Shown here: one piece after another, positions 45,126 through 54,323 of the stretch
Numbering within the stretch: position 1 is the stretch's first letter
How the letters are laid out: each line of letters starts with the position of its first letter
Assembly (NCBI GenBank): GCA_020637985.1
Contig: JACKJK010000005.1
Location: 310,001-374,000, forward strand
Direction of reading: 5' to 3'
DNA from: Rhodobiaceae bacterium
GTDB taxonomy: Bacteria; Pseudomonadota; Alphaproteobacteria; Rhizobiales; Tepidamorphaceae
Length of the DNA: 64,000 nt
Program-made: the position numbers and the translations under genes
The notes under the pieces: generated by a model
The model's input: only the letters and a program-made list of their open reading frames with translations
What the model was told of the DNA's origin: nothing
Database searches by the model: none

Positions 45126-46584
45126 ATGTCCGGCGGCGTTCGATGCGCTCGATGAACCAGCGCACGATGCGCTGCCACACCTCGTCCTTTCCGACGGCAT
45201 CCTCGACGCCGTGGTCGAGGTTGGGATTGTCGTTGACCTCGATGACGAAGACGCCATCCGGGGTCTCCTTGATGTCGACGCCGTACAGGCCGTTGCCGAT
45301 CAGCCGCGCCGCCCGTACGCCGGTGTCGAGCACGTCGGGGGGCACATCGGCCAGTTCGAAGGTCTTGAAGGTGCCTTCGTCCGGGCCGCCGCGCCGCTCG
45401 TGGTTGACGATCTGCCAGTGCGACTTGGCCATCATGTACTGGCAGGCGAACAGCGGCTCGCCGCCAAGCACGCCGATGCGCCAGTCATAGCTCGTCGGCA
45501 TGAACTTCTGCGCGATCAGCAGGTCGGTTTCCTCGAACCAGTCGTTGACCAGCTTCTCGAACGCTTCGCGGTCGTTCGCCTTCTTCACCCCGCGCGAGAA
45601 CGACCCGTCCGGAATCTTGACGACGATCGGGTAGCCGAGTTCCGCCTCCGCTTTCGGGATGTCCGCAGTCGACGACAGCATCACCGTCGGCGGCATGGCG
45701 ATGTTGGCGGCTTCCAGCAGCTCCTTCAGGTAGAGCTTGTTGGTGCAGCGGATCATCGAGACGGGATCGTCGATGACCGGGATGCCTTCCTGCTGTGCAC
45801 GCTGGGCGAAGCGGAAGGTATGGTTCTTGATGGTCGTCGTCTCGCGGATGAACAGCGCGTCGTATTCCGAAAGCCGCGCAAGGTCCTTCCGCGTGATGAG
45901 ATCGACTTCCACGTCCATCTTCTCGGCGACGCGCGCGAAATGCTTCAGCGCCGCCTTCGACGACGGCGGCAGCTCTTCGTTCGGGTCGTGCAGCACGGCG
46001 AAGCTGTAGCGTGGCGGCGTCTTCACCTTTGGCCCGCGCCAGTCGCGCCGCGTGTAGCGCGCCATCGCCTCGTGCAGGAAGTCGCGCTCGCTTCCCTCGA
46101 GCTTGTTCACCGGCAGGGCGCGGATGCGCTCGATGCGGTGCCATTCGCCCTGCTCGACGGTCACTTCCAGGATCGGCGCGCGGAACCAGTCGAACAGCAA
46201 CCTTCCGAACCGCTCCCACGCCGGGTCTTGCCCGTCGCCGAAGCAGAAAAGCAGGCGTTTGGGTGGCGTCCCGTTCTTGCGCGCACTGGTGTTGAGCTGG
46301 TCTTCCAGCTCGGGAATCGCCTTTTCGTAGAGCTTGCGGTCGGACAGCTCCAGCATCGTCTCGACCGCCGGAATGACACGGTGCCGGCGCGCCTCGGCCA
46401 GCAGCGAGGCATAGTATCCCTTGCCCTGGTAGACGTAGGTGCGCGCCAGGTTGATGATCTTCGGACGGTCGCCGCGGAACAGGTTCGGCCGGCTCAGGTA
46501 GTCCTTGGTGGTGACGACCTTGTGGGGCGTCTCGGCGTTGGGCAGGTCTTTCTCGACGTCGACGAGGATCAGCCATCCGGCCAT
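45124..46584 (-). CDS. RimK-like ATP-grasp ligase with RLAN N-terminal domain
   Basis: A 486-residue protein. Residues about 1-160 match the RLAN domain (RimK-like ATP-grasp N-terminal): GWLILVDVEKDLPNAETP and RPKIINLARTYVYQGKGYY. The ATP-grasp follows from about 220: LFIRETTTIKNHTFRFAQ, VIDDPVSMIRCTNK, VVKIPDGSFSRGVKK and metal-binding EVNDNPNLDHGVED. It should form an amide bond, adding an amino acid to an unknown acceptor, as RimK adds Glu to ribosomal protein S6. It is 6 nt downstream of the GNAT-C39 gene, and the pair is a conserved but uncharacterised unit in the literature on ATP-grasp amidoligases. Confidence 0.85.
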   Translation of the reverse strand: MAGWLILVDVEKDLPNAETPHKVVTTKDYLSRPNLFRGDRPKIINLARTYVYQGKGYYASLLAEARRHRVIPAVETMLELSDRKLYEKAIPELEDQLNTSARKNGTPPKRLLFCFGDGQDPAWERFGRLLFDWFRAPILEVTVEQGEWHRIERIRALPVNKLEGSERDFLHEAMARYTRRDWRGPKVKTPPRYSFAVLHDPNEELPPSSKAALKHFARVAEKMDVEVDLITRKDLARLSEYDALFIRETTTIKNHTFRFAQRAQQEGIPVIDDPVSMIRCTNKLYLKELLEAANIAMPPTVMLSSTADIPKAEAELGYPIVVKIPDGSFSRGVKKANDREAFEKLVNDWFEETDLLIAQKFMPTSYDWRIGVLGGEPLFACQYMMAKSHWQIVNHERRGGPDEGTFKTFELADVPPDVLDTGVRAARLIGNGLYGVDIKETPDGVFVIEVNDNPNLDHGVEDAVGKDEVWQRIVRWFIERIERRRT

Positions 46585-46590
46585 CGTATG

Positions 46591-47700
46591 TCAGTCTTTC
46601 CTGATGATGATCGCCGCGCTCAGCCGGTCGCGGCCAAAGCGCGCCATGCGATCGAATTCTGCAAAGGGAATGGGGAGGTTGGCCGCGTCCGCTATGGTTT
46701 CGCCGCGCTTGTCCTCCACCCAGGGGTCGTGCACGAAGATGTGTCCGTCGTCGGCCGAATGCGCAAACACCCAGTGTGGAACCTTCTTGCCGAACATGCG
46801 GTAGCCGGAAATCAGCACGATCGCTGCCGCGCCCCGGTTGATCTGGACGGCGAGGTCGGCAGATGTGAAGGCGCGGATTTCGACCGGAATATGGCGCTTG
46901 GTCACCTGCCTGCGGAAATCCTCCTGCACGACCTTCATCACCTTGCGCTTGTCGTCGTTGCGCACGGTGTCGAGGAACAGGTTGCCCGTCATGGAAACCC
47001 AGATTCGCGGCGACAGCGCCATGTCGGCAAGCTGCAGCGACAGGCCATAAGGCCCGCAGCCGCCCAGACCCGAGGCCATGTAGATCATGGTCGCCGCCCG
47101 CCAGATGCGGATCTCGTCGGCAATCGTCGGGTTGTAAGTGGGGTCGAAGCGCGCGCGCGCCATCATCACGCTGGCGGCCCCGCAGGTGAAGTCGGTCTGC
47201 TGTTCGTAGAACGGTGGGGCAGGTGGCGGGTTCTCGGCGCGCAGGATGCGCTCGAACCGCAGCGCCGTGGCATGATCCTCGTAGTAGTCCGGGTGCGTTC
47301 CGAACTGCCGGTAGCCGTGCGCCTTGTAAAGCGCGATGGCGCCCGCGTTGTCCTCGCGCACCTCCAGCCGCATCATGAAACGTCCCGCCTCGAAGGCGGC
47401 ATGTTCGGCTTCCTCGAGCAGTTCGAGCCCGATGCCGCGGCCGCGGAAGCGGTCGGCGACGGCGATCGAGTAGAGCCGCGCCATCGCGGTCCCGGCGCGA
47501 TAGAGGATCAGCGCGTAGCCCGAGATCACGCCGTCGTTGATGGCCACGATCGTCTGTGCTGTCGGCGAGCGCAGGAACTGGCGAAACGAGCGCCTCGAGA
47601 TCCGGTCGGCGGTGAAGGAGGACGTTTCCAGCACGACGAGCGCCTCGAGATCCTCGATGCGTGCTGGCCGGCAGGTGGTTGTCGGAGAATGAGCGTCCAT
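46591..47700 (-). CDS. GNAT acetyltransferase fused to a C39-like peptidase
   Basis: A 369-residue fusion. Residues 14-150 are a GNAT domain with the acyl-CoA loop RFRGRGIG (84-91). A short Pro linker follows (ENPPPAPP), then a C39/papain-like peptidase domain: Cys173 in TDFTCGAAS, His309 in VPHWVF, Asp325 in VHDPW, a complete triad. No ABC transporter domain is attached, so it is not a bacteriocin exporter. Together with the RimK-like ligase it could make, acylate or trim a peptide tag. The ATG at 47700 is chosen over 47778, which lies before the conserved region. Confidence 0.83.
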   Translation of the reverse strand: MDAHSPTTTCRPARIEDLEALVVLETSSFTADRISRRSFRQFLRSPTAQTIVAINDGVISGYALILYRAGTAMARLYSIAVADRFRGRGIGLELLEEAEHAAFEAGRFMMRLEVREDNAGAIALYKAHGYRQFGTHPDYYEDHATALRFERILRAENPPPAPPFYEQQTDFTCGAASVMMARARFDPTYNPTIADEIRIWRAATMIYMASGLGGCGPYGLSLQLADMALSPRIWVSMTGNLFLDTVRNDDKRKVMKVVQEDFRRQVTKRHIPVEIRAFTSADLAVQINRGAAAIVLISGYRMFGKKVPHWVFAHSADDGHIFVHDPWVEDKRGETIADAANLPIPFAEFDRMARFGRDRLSAAIIIRKD

Positions 47701-47797
47701 GCCGGGCGCCTCCAGCGCCCTGAAAATCGGATGCGATTGGCCATACACCCGCCGTCGGGTGCGTGCAACAGGCATCATCCACGGCGTTGTCCCGGCC

Positions 47798-48742
47798 TCA
47801 GGGTGCCCAGGCGCTGATCGCGGCGTCGGCGAGGAGGCCTGCGAACAGGATCCAGCCGAAGTCGCGGTTCGAGCGGAAGTGCATCAGGCAGCGCTTGCCG
47901 TCGTTGATGTCGAGCGTGGCGACCTGCCAGGCAAGGTGGCCCGATGCCAGCGCGAGACCCGCGAAGCCCGGCCATCGCACCCCGGCGAGCCAGAATGCGC
48001 CAGCCCACAGCGTGACCGCCACGATGTAGAACGCGGCAATGCCGGCGCGTGAATGCTGCGCGAACAGCCGCGCGGTCGACTTGACCCCGATGATCGCGTC
48101 ATCGCGGCGGTCCTGGTGTGCGTAGATGGTGTCGTAGCCGATCGTCCAGGCGATGCCGCCGAGGTAGAGCAGCACGGGTGCTGCGTCGAGCCGGCCGAAC
48201 ACCGCCGCCCAGCCCATCAGCGCCCCCCAGTTGAAGGCAAAGCCCAGCACCACCTGCGGCCACGACGTGATGCGCTTCATGAACGGATAGATCGCCACCA
48301 CGCCGAGCGAAGCTGCCCCCAGAGCGATGGTGAACAGGTCGAACTGCAGCAGTACGGCAAGCCCTGTGAGGCTCTGCAGGATGGCAAAGACAAGCGCCTG
48401 ACGCACGCTGACCGCGCCGGACGGGATCGGCCGCATCTTCGTGCGTTCCACGCCGGCGTCGATTTCGCGGTCGACGATGTCGTTGTAGGTGCATCCGGCC
48501 CCGCGCATGGCGATCGCGCCGACCAGGAACAGGAAGATGTGCCACGGGTTGGGATAAGGGTGGCCGGCATTGACGGCGGCCAGCGCCGCCGACCACCAGC
48601 ACGGCCACAGCAGCAGCCACCAGCCGATCGGCCTGTCCCAGCGCGCCAGCCGCGCGTAGGGCTTGAGCCACTCCGGGGCGTATCGCGTCACCCAGTGTCC
48701 GCGCACGGCGTCGGCGGGAATGGAGGAAACGGTTTCGTGCAT
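47798..48742 (-). CDS. ubiA: 4-hydroxybenzoate polyprenyltransferase
   Basis: A 314-residue membrane enzyme with about eight helices. The two Asp-rich prenyl-diphosphate sites are NDIVDREIDAGVERT and YDTIYAHQDRRDD. It joins the polyprenyl chain to 4-hydroxybenzoate in ubiquinone synthesis at the inner membrane, which fits the aerobic respiratory genes at the end of the window. It is upstream of the GNAT-C39 gene on the same strand with a 97-nt gap. Confidence 0.96.
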   Translation of the reverse strand: MHETVSSIPADAVRGHWVTRYAPEWLKPYARLARWDRPIGWWLLLWPCWWSAALAAVNAGHPYPNPWHIFLFLVGAIAMRGAGCTYNDIVDREIDAGVERTKMRPIPSGAVSVRQALVFAILQSLTGLAVLLQFDLFTIALGAASLGVVAIYPFMKRITSWPQVVLGFAFNWGALMGWAAVFGRLDAAPVLLYLGGIAWTIGYDTIYAHQDRRDDAIIGVKSTARLFAQHSRAGIAAFYIVAVTLWAGAFWLAGVRWPGFAGLALASGHLAWQVATLDINDGKRCLMHFRSNRDFGWILFAGLLADAAISAWAP

Positions 48743-48864
48743 CGGCAGGGGCTACGCAGTTTCCGCGCCTTGCGGCGTCGCCTTGGGACCAGGGTGCCGA
48801 CCCTAGCGCCTGGCGCAACAAACGGAAACACCGTCTGCCGGCCGAAATTGCAGGTGGCGTTGCC

Positions 48865-49503
48865 TCACCGCCGCGGCGGCGGCGCGCATTCCACCATGGT
48901 GATCTCCGCATGCCGGTCGCGCGGGCGGTCCGCCCACTCGATGCGACAGTTCATGGCGTCGCGATGCGCATCGTTCAGCAGCCGATCCATCTCGGAATAG
49001 AGCGGGCTGTCGGTCCAAAGGCAGGCCCAGCCGCCGAAGACGCGCGGGATCTCCGGCTCCGTGCGGATGCAGGCGCCGCGGCCGCGTATGCGGGCGTTGT
49101 AGTGCACCAGCGCGATGCGAACGTTGTTCGCCGGCTGGGCAACGGGCGGCTGAGGTGGTGGCGGTGGCGCGGGCGGCCTGTTTGCGCCGCCGGTGCCTCC
49201 ACCAGCGGTCTGCCGCATGCCGGACGTGCAGCAGCCGTTTTGGGACTTCAGCCAGATGGCGTCCTTCAGGCGGCACTGGTTGACGCTCTCGATGTAGGTC
49301 CATCCGACGCAGCGGTCATTGCGGTTGCACTGCCAGGCGCATCTCTCCCAGCCCGGCTTGCGCAGCGTCAGCACCTCCAGATCGGGGCCAAAGTAGATCG
49401 TGTCGCTCTCCTGCGCGCCGGCCGGGGTCGTGGCCGCGATGGCAAGGAAGGCCGCCAGGGCCAGGCAAGAACGGAAAAGCCGACTGATCGGGCGCCATGA
49501 CAT
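48865..49503 (-). CDS. Exported PAN/Apple-domain protein
   Basis: A 212-residue secreted protein: signal peptide (cut near PAGAQES), a PAN/Apple domain (about residues 35-95) with CAWQCNRNDRCVGWTY and paired Cys (CRL, CCTSG), a Pro-rich linker of about 20 residues, and a C-terminal domain with two more Cys (GACIRTEPEIP, GWACLW) and no known family. Such domains bind proteins or sugars at the cell surface. GGAGG lies 9 nt before the ATG. Monocistronic. Confidence 0.72.
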   Translation of the reverse strand: MSWRPISRLFRSCLALAAFLAIAATTPAGAQESDTIYFGPDLEVLTLRKPGWERCAWQCNRNDRCVGWTYIESVNQCRLKDAIWLKSQNGCCTSGMRQTAGGGTGGANRPPAPPPPPQPPVAQPANNVRIALVHYNARIRGRGACIRTEPEIPRVFGGWACLWTDSPLYSEMDRLLNDAHRDAMNCRIEWADRPRDRHAEITMVECAPPPRR

Positions 49504-49582
49504 TGGATGCTGCCTCCGGAATTTCCATGGCAGCTTGGGTGGAGCCGTCCGCTGCGTCAACCACCTTGCCGGCGAAGGTGGG

Positions 49583-50044
49583 TCACGTCTGCGCGAGACG
49601 TTTGCTCATGAAGCGGCTGTTGCGGTCGCGAAAGCCGGTGCGTTCATAAAGCCTGGCCGCCGGGTTGCCGGGCATCACTTCCAGGTGCATCGCACAGATG
49701 CCTTCGTCGCGTGCCCACGCCTCCAATTGCCGCAGTGCTTCGCGTCCGTGCCCTGCCGTGCGGTGGCCCGGAGCGATGTAGATCTCGTCCAGGAAACAGT
49801 CCCGCCCGCCGTATTCGACACTGAAGCCATGGCACAGGATTGCATAGCCGATCGTTTTTCCGGCAACCTCAATCAGGAAGACGCACCCCAGCGCGGGCTC
49901 GGCGAGAAGCGTGCTCAAGGGCGCGTGCAGGTCGCCCTCGACAGGGTGCCCGTCCTCCGCGTTGAGCGCCCGCACCATCGCGACGAGGGCGTCGAGGTCC
50001 TCTGTCTGCGCGATGCAAAGGTGCGCTGAAGCCTTGTTGTCCAT
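49583..50044 (-). CDS. GNAT-family N-acetyltransferase
   Basis: A 153-residue single GNAT domain: IGYAILCHGFSVEYGGRD, the acetyl-CoA loop PGHRTAGHGREALRQLE (about residues 98-114, RxxGxG-like), and NPAARLYERTGF near the end. The acceptor cannot be told. It is divergent from rsmE, whose ATG lies only 18 nt away, so promoters overlap. Confidence 0.85.
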   Translation of the reverse strand: MDNKASAHLCIAQTEDLDALVAMVRALNAEDGHPVEGDLHAPLSTLLAEPALGCVFLIEVAGKTIGYAILCHGFSVEYGGRDCFLDEIYIAPGHRTAGHGREALRQLEAWARDEGICAMHLEVMPGNPAARLYERTGFRDRNSRFMSKRLAQT

Positions 50045-50061
50045 CACTGGCCGGTCCGCCG

Positions 50062-50853
50062 ATGAAACGCCGCAATCAGACCGAAGCAATAGCACACGGT
50101 GAAGCACCGGCCAGCGGCGCGCATGTGCCGCGGCTGTTCCTGGATGTGCCGCTCGGCGCTGGCATCGAGGTCGGGCTGGGGCGCGAGCAGGTCCATCGCC
50201 TCGTCAATGTCATGCGCCGCAGTGAAGGCGACCGCGTGCTGGTCTTCAACGGCCGCGAAGGGGAATGGGCCGGCGAACTGGCGCAGGTGTCGAAGAAGGC
50301 GGCTGTCCTGGAACTGCGCGAGCAGGTCCGCCCGCAACCTGCCACGCCGGGCATCACGCTGGCCTTCGCACCGCTGAAGCATGCCCGCCTCGACTACGTT
50401 GCCCAGAAGGCCGCCGAGATGGGCGTGGCGCGGATCGTCCCCGTCCTGACGCGCCACACCGTCGCCGGCCGGCTGAATGTCGAGCGCTTCCGCGCCAATG
50501 TCGTCGAGGGCGCCGAGCAGTGCGGTGTCCTGTGGATCGCCGAAGTCGCCGAACCGGTCTCGCTCGACCGGTTCATGGCGGGACGCGGTGCCGCGCCCGG
50601 GAGTGCCGGTCCCTTGGTTTTCTGCGACGAGGCGGCGCAGAGCGTGAGCCCGCTCGATACGCTCTGCAGCCTGACGACGCCGCTCACCGTGCTGATCGGC
50701 CCGGAGGGAGGGTTTTCGCGCGACGAACGCGAAGCCCTGCGGGCGCTGGACGGTTCGGTGCCGATCTCGCTGGGGCCGCGCATCATGCGCGCCGACACCG
50801 CCATCGTCGCCGCACTCGCCCTCGTGCAGGCATCTTGCGGCGACTGGCGCTAG
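50062..50853 (+). CDS. rsmE: 16S rRNA (uracil(1498)-N3)-methyltransferase
   Basis: A 263-residue SPOUT methyltransferase: N-terminal PUA-like barrel with HVPRLFLDVPL and QVHRLVNVMRRSEGD, then the knotted catalytic domain with LIGPEGGFSRDE and SLGPRIMRADTAIVAAL. It methylates U1498 of 16S rRNA. rsmE next to gshA recurs in Hyphomicrobiales. A stem-loop and a repeated element fill the gap to gshA. Confidence 0.95.
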   Translation: MKRRNQTEAIAHGEAPASGAHVPRLFLDVPLGAGIEVGLGREQVHRLVNVMRRSEGDRVLVFNGREGEWAGELAQVSKKAAVLELREQVRPQPATPGITLAFAPLKHARLDYVAQKAAEMGVARIVPVLTRHTVAGRLNVERFRANVVEGAEQCGVLWIAEVAEPVSLDRFMAGRGAAPGSAGPLVFCDEAAQSVSPLDTLCSLTTPLTVLIGPEGGFSRDEREALRALDGSVPISLGPRIMRADTAIVAALALVQASCGDWR

Positions 50854-50859
50854 AACACG

Positions 50860-50890
50860 ATGATCATGGGCCTGGCCGGCCCGTGATCAT
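50860..50890 (+). terminator. Stem-loop after rsmE
   Basis: ATGATCATGGGCC and GGCCCGTGATCAT pair over 13 bases with one mismatch, 6 nt after the rsmE stop. No U-tract, so its role as a terminator is unsure. Confidence 0.45.
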
Positions 50891-50912
50891 GACCGTGATC
50901 GATCCAACATAG

Positions 50913-50966
50913 CTGGAGCGGGATGGGACGGAAAACCGGCGGCCACTTTTCCTCATTCCGCTCCAG
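50913..50966. repeat. Interspersed palindromic repeat (rhizobial type)
   Basis: CTGGAGCGGGATG and CATTCCGCTCCAG form a near-perfect 13-base stem around a GC-rich middle. I have seen close relatives of this GAGCGGGATG element in many Hyphomicrobiales intergenic regions. It lies 145 nt before gshA. Confidence 0.7.
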
Positions 50967-51110
50967 CGCTATTTCCCCCCGCCTGTTGCATGAGGTCCAT
51001 GCGTCTGTCCGCTTGTGCGCCGCGCGTGTGGCGGATAACGAAGGGGCGCTGCGAAACGGCTGCCCCCGCGCGAGTGGATGCGGCGGCGAAGAAGGCAGGG
51101 AGACCCGGAC

Positions 51111-52481
51111 ATGGCGCGCGACCGCGACGACCTCGTACCGATCACATCGCGCGACGAACTGGTCGCCGAGCTGGCCGCCGGCTGCAAGCCGAAGGAGCAG
51201 TTCCGCATCGGTACCGAGCACGAGAAGTTCGGTTTCCACCTGATCGACAAGAGCCCCGTCCCCTACGAGGGGGCAAGCGGCATCCGCGCCTTGCTGGAAA
51301 ACATGCAGGGCGTTCTGCACTGGGAACCGATCCTCGACGAGGGCCGCATCATCGGCATGACGGACCCGACCGGCGGCGGCGCCATCTCGCTGGAGCCCGG
51401 CGGCCAGTTCGAGCTGTCGGGTGCGCCGCTGAAGTCGATCCACCAGACCTGCCGCGAGGTGCACGCCCATCTCGCACAGGTGCGCGAAGTCGCCGACCAT
51501 CTCGGCATCGGCTTTCTCGGCCTCGGCGTATCGCCCAAGTGGACCCGTGCCGAAACGCCGGTGATGCCCAAGAGCCGCTACAAGATCATGACCGCCTACA
51601 TGCCCAAGGTCGGCAGCAAGGGTCTGGACATGATGTACCGCACCTGCACCGTGCAGGTGAATCTCGATTTCTCCAGCGAGGCGGACATGGTGCGCAAGAT
51701 GCGCGTCGGCCTGGCGCTGCAGCCGATCGCCACGGCGTTGTTTGCCAATTCGCCGTTCCTGGAAGGCAAGCCGAACGGCTTCTTGTCCTATCGCAGCGAG
51801 ATCTGGCGCGACACCGACCCGGACCGCTCAGGCATGTTGCCGTTTGCCTTCGAGGACGGCTTCGGCTTCGAGCGCTATGTCGATTATGCCCTTGATGTTC
51901 CAATGTATTTCGTCAAGCGCGGTGACACCTATCACGATGTCGCCGGCCAGTCGTTCCGTGACCTGATGGACGGCCGCCTGCCCGGCATGCCCGGCGAGAT
52001 GGCGATGCGCTCGGACTGGGTCAACCACCTCTCGACGATCTTCCCCGAGGTGCGCCTGAAGCGCTTCCTGGAGATGCGCGGCGCCGATGGCGGCCCCTGG
52101 CGCGGCATCTGCGCCCTGCCGGCGCTCTTCGTCGGCCTGCTGTACGACGATACCGCGCTCGATGCGGCGAGCGACCTGATTGCCGACTGGAACGCGGAAG
52201 AGCGCCAGGCGCTGCGCGATGAGGTTCCGCGCACCGCGCTGAAGACGCCGTTCCGCAACACCACCGTGCAGGAAATCGCGCGCGAGGTGGTGGCGATCGC
52301 CACCGACGGCCTCAAGCGCCGCGCCGCCGGCCATGGCGGTGAACGCGACGAGACCCGCTTCATCGAGCCGCTCGCCGAGATCGCCGAGACCGGCATAACC
52401 AACGCCGAGCGCCTGCTCGATCGCTACCACAACGTCTGGAACGGCGACATCGACCGCGTCTTCATCGAAGAGGCCTATTGA
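51111..52481 (+). CDS. gshA: Glutamate-cysteine ligase
   Basis: A 456-residue plant/alphaproteobacterial-type ligase: FRIGTEHEKFGFHL (about residues 31-44), SLEPGGQFELSGAP, and MPKSRYKIMTAYMP with the substrate site. It makes gamma-glutamylcysteine, the first step of glutathione. The ATG at 51111 has AGGGAG about 9 nt upstream; the ATG at 51078 would add an Arg-rich leader. The stop overlaps the next ATG by one base (TGATG), so the transporter gene is coupled. Confidence 0.95.
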   Translation: MARDRDDLVPITSRDELVAELAAGCKPKEQFRIGTEHEKFGFHLIDKSPVPYEGASGIRALLENMQGVLHWEPILDEGRIIGMTDPTGGGAISLEPGGQFELSGAPLKSIHQTCREVHAHLAQVREVADHLGIGFLGLGVSPKWTRAETPVMPKSRYKIMTAYMPKVGSKGLDMMYRTCTVQVNLDFSSEADMVRKMRVGLALQPIATALFANSPFLEGKPNGFLSYRSEIWRDTDPDRSGMLPFAFEDGFGFERYVDYALDVPMYFVKRGDTYHDVAGQSFRDLMDGRLPGMPGEMAMRSDWVNHLSTIFPEVRLKRFLEMRGADGGPWRGICALPALFVGLLYDDTALDAASDLIADWNAEERQALRDEVPRTALKTPFRNTTVQEIAREVVAIATDGLKRRAAGHGGERDETRFIEPLAEIAETGITNAERLLDRYHNVWNGDIDRVFIEEAY

Positions 52482-53425
52482 TGCCGCAAGGTCCTGGCGC
52501 CGGCGTGGCGCCGGCTGCCGCGGCACCGCGCACGATGCTGCTGTTCCTCGTCGTCGTGATGACCTGGGGCACCGGCTGGCTGCCGATCCGCTACCAGGTC
52601 GGCGAGGTCGCTCCCGAGGTGACGCTGTTCTGGCGCTTCCTGATCGCCGGCGCGCTGTTGTGGGGTCTGGTGTGGTGGCGCGGCGCGCACTGGCGCTATC
52701 CGCCTGCAATTCATGTCCGCCTCGTCTTCATGGGGCTCGGCATGTTCGGCATCAACTACCTGCTGATGTACAACGCCGCCCGCCACCTGCCCACGGGCAC
52801 CCTGGCGGTGGTCTTCTCCACAGCCTCGCTCTACGGCTTCGCGCTCGATGCGATCCTGTTTTCCCGCCACGTCGGCCCGCGCGCAATCGCCGGCGTCATC
52901 GTCGGCCTGGCGGGCCTTGCGCTGGTGTTCCTACCGCAGATCGCCGCGACGCACTTCGCCGGTCCCGCGATGACTTCCTTCCTGCTCGCGATGGTATCCA
53001 CGGCCCTGTTCGCACTCGGCAGTTCGCTTGCCGCCGCGACCCAGAAGCACGGCGTTTCGGTACGCGGCTCGACCGCCTGGGCGGCGCTCTACGGCTGTCT
53101 CGCCATGGGGCTGATCGTCCTGCTGCGCGGCGACAGTTTCGCGATTTCCTGGAAGGCGACCTACCTGGCGGCGCTTGGCTGGCACGTGGTCGTGGCCACG
53201 GTGATCGCCTTTTCCGCCTATGTCGCGCTGGTCGGCGAGGCGGGGATCGGCCGCGCCGCCTACACCACGGTGGTGTTTCCGGTCATCGCGCTCGCCCTGT
53301 CGACACTTGTCGAAGGGCTGGCGTGGACGCCGGCGATGGCGCTCGGCGTTCTCCTCGTCGGGCTCGGCAATGTTCTCGTCCTGCGCCGTCCCTCGCCGGT
53401 CAAGCGCATCGCGCCATTGTCCTGA
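52481..53425 (+). CDS. EamA/DMT-family transporter
   Basis: A 314-residue membrane protein with ten helices in two EamA halves. WGTGWLPIRYQVGEVAPEV near residue 30 is the conserved start of the family, and YNAARHLPTGTLAVVFSTA the fourth helix. The start is the ATG overlapping the gshA stop. Because it is tied to the glutathione gene it might export a related metabolite, but no substrate can be read. It converges with the LysR gene 3 nt away. Confidence 0.87.
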   Translation: MPQGPGAGVAPAAAAPRTMLLFLVVVMTWGTGWLPIRYQVGEVAPEVTLFWRFLIAGALLWGLVWWRGAHWRYPPAIHVRLVFMGLGMFGINYLLMYNAARHLPTGTLAVVFSTASLYGFALDAILFSRHVGPRAIAGVIVGLAGLALVFLPQIAATHFAGPAMTSFLLAMVSTALFALGSSLAAATQKHGVSVRGSTAWAALYGCLAMGLIVLLRGDSFAISWKATYLAALGWHVVVATVIAFSAYVALVGEAGIGRAAYTTVVFPVIALALSTLVEGLAWTPAMALGVLLVGLGNVLVLRRPSPVKRIAPLS

Positions 53426-53428
53426 GTG

Positions 53429-54301
53429 TCAGGCCGCCTGGTCGGTTCCGGCCCGCAGGTTGTTGAGCCGGCGCGCGATGTGTTCGGCAAGCGCATCGTG
53501 CACCGCCTGCGTTGCGTGTCTGGCGCGGATCATCGCGATCTCGCACACCGGCAGCGCCGGAAAGCCGTCGGCTGCCGTCAGCACCCGGACGTCGGAGCGG
53601 ATCGCCGATTCCGGCAACACCGAGATGGCAAGGCCGGCCGCGACGGCGCCGTTGATGGCCGCCGCGCTCGACGAGGTGTAGGTGATGCGCCAGTCCCGCC
53701 CCACGCGCGCCAGCGCGTCGGCCGCCGCCTGCCGCCACGCGCAGGGTTCCCCGCCCAGCGCCAGCGGGATCGGGTCCTGCGCGGCGGCCGCCATCGATTC
53801 CGAGGCCACCCAGTGCAGCTGCTCGCGCCGCACGATGGTTCCCCCGGTGTCCGCATAGGTGACGATGCCCATGTCGAGTTCGCCGTCGCGCACCTTGCCG
53901 GCGACGATGTGCGAGGAGCGGCAGTCGACGGTGACATCAACCGCCGGATGGGTTCGGTTGAACGCGGCCAGCACCCGCGGCAGCAGCCGGTCGGCATAGT
54001 CGTCGGGAACGCCCAGGCGGACCGAGCCGGTCATCTCCTTGCCGCTCACCGCGCTCACCGCCGCCTCGTTCAGCGCCAGCATCTTCTGCGCATAGCTCAC
54101 CAGCGTCCGCCCCTCCGGCGTCAGCCGGATGTCGCGGCCGGTGCGGACGAACAACTGGCAGCCCAGCCGCTCCTCGAGCTTCTTGATCTGCATCGACACA
54201 GCCGACTGCGTGCGATGCACGTCTTCCGCCGCCTTCGTGAAGCTGCCGGTCTCCGCCACCGCGAGGAAGGTACGCAACTGGTCGCTGTCGAGCATCATCA
54301 T
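53429..54301 (-). CDS. LysR-family transcriptional regulator
   Basis: A 290-residue regulator: winged helix-turn-helix at residues about 5-62 (TFLAVAETGSFTKAAEDV and SAVSMQIKKLEERLG) and a periplasmic-binding-like effector domain (VRLGVPDDYADRLLP, then WITYTSSSAAAINGAVAAG). Effector unknown. It is divergent from a DUF1127 gene, a frequent pairing in Hyphomicrobiales. A perfect 7-7 dyad lies in the gap. Three overlapping ATGs (54301, 54298, 54295) are possible starts. Confidence 0.9.
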   Translation of the reverse strand: MMMLDSDQLRTFLAVAETGSFTKAAEDVHRTQSAVSMQIKKLEERLGCQLFVRTGRDIRLTPEGRTLVSYAQKMLALNEAAVSAVSGKEMTGSVRLGVPDDYADRLLPRVLAAFNRTHPAVDVTVDCRSSHIVAGKVRDGELDMGIVTYADTGGTIVRREQLHWVASESMAAAAQDPIPLALGGEPCAWRQAAADALARVGRDWRITYTSSSAAAINGAVAAGLAISVLPESAIRSDVRVLTAADGFPALPVCEIAMIRARHATQAVHDALAEHIARRLNNLRAGTDQAA

Positions 54302-54323
54302 GCCGGTCAATCCATCAGAAAAC

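Noticed and set aside
46591..47700. GNAT-C39 protein as a bacteriocin-processing exporter
   Set aside because: No ABC transporter part and no double-glycine leader peptide gene nearby.
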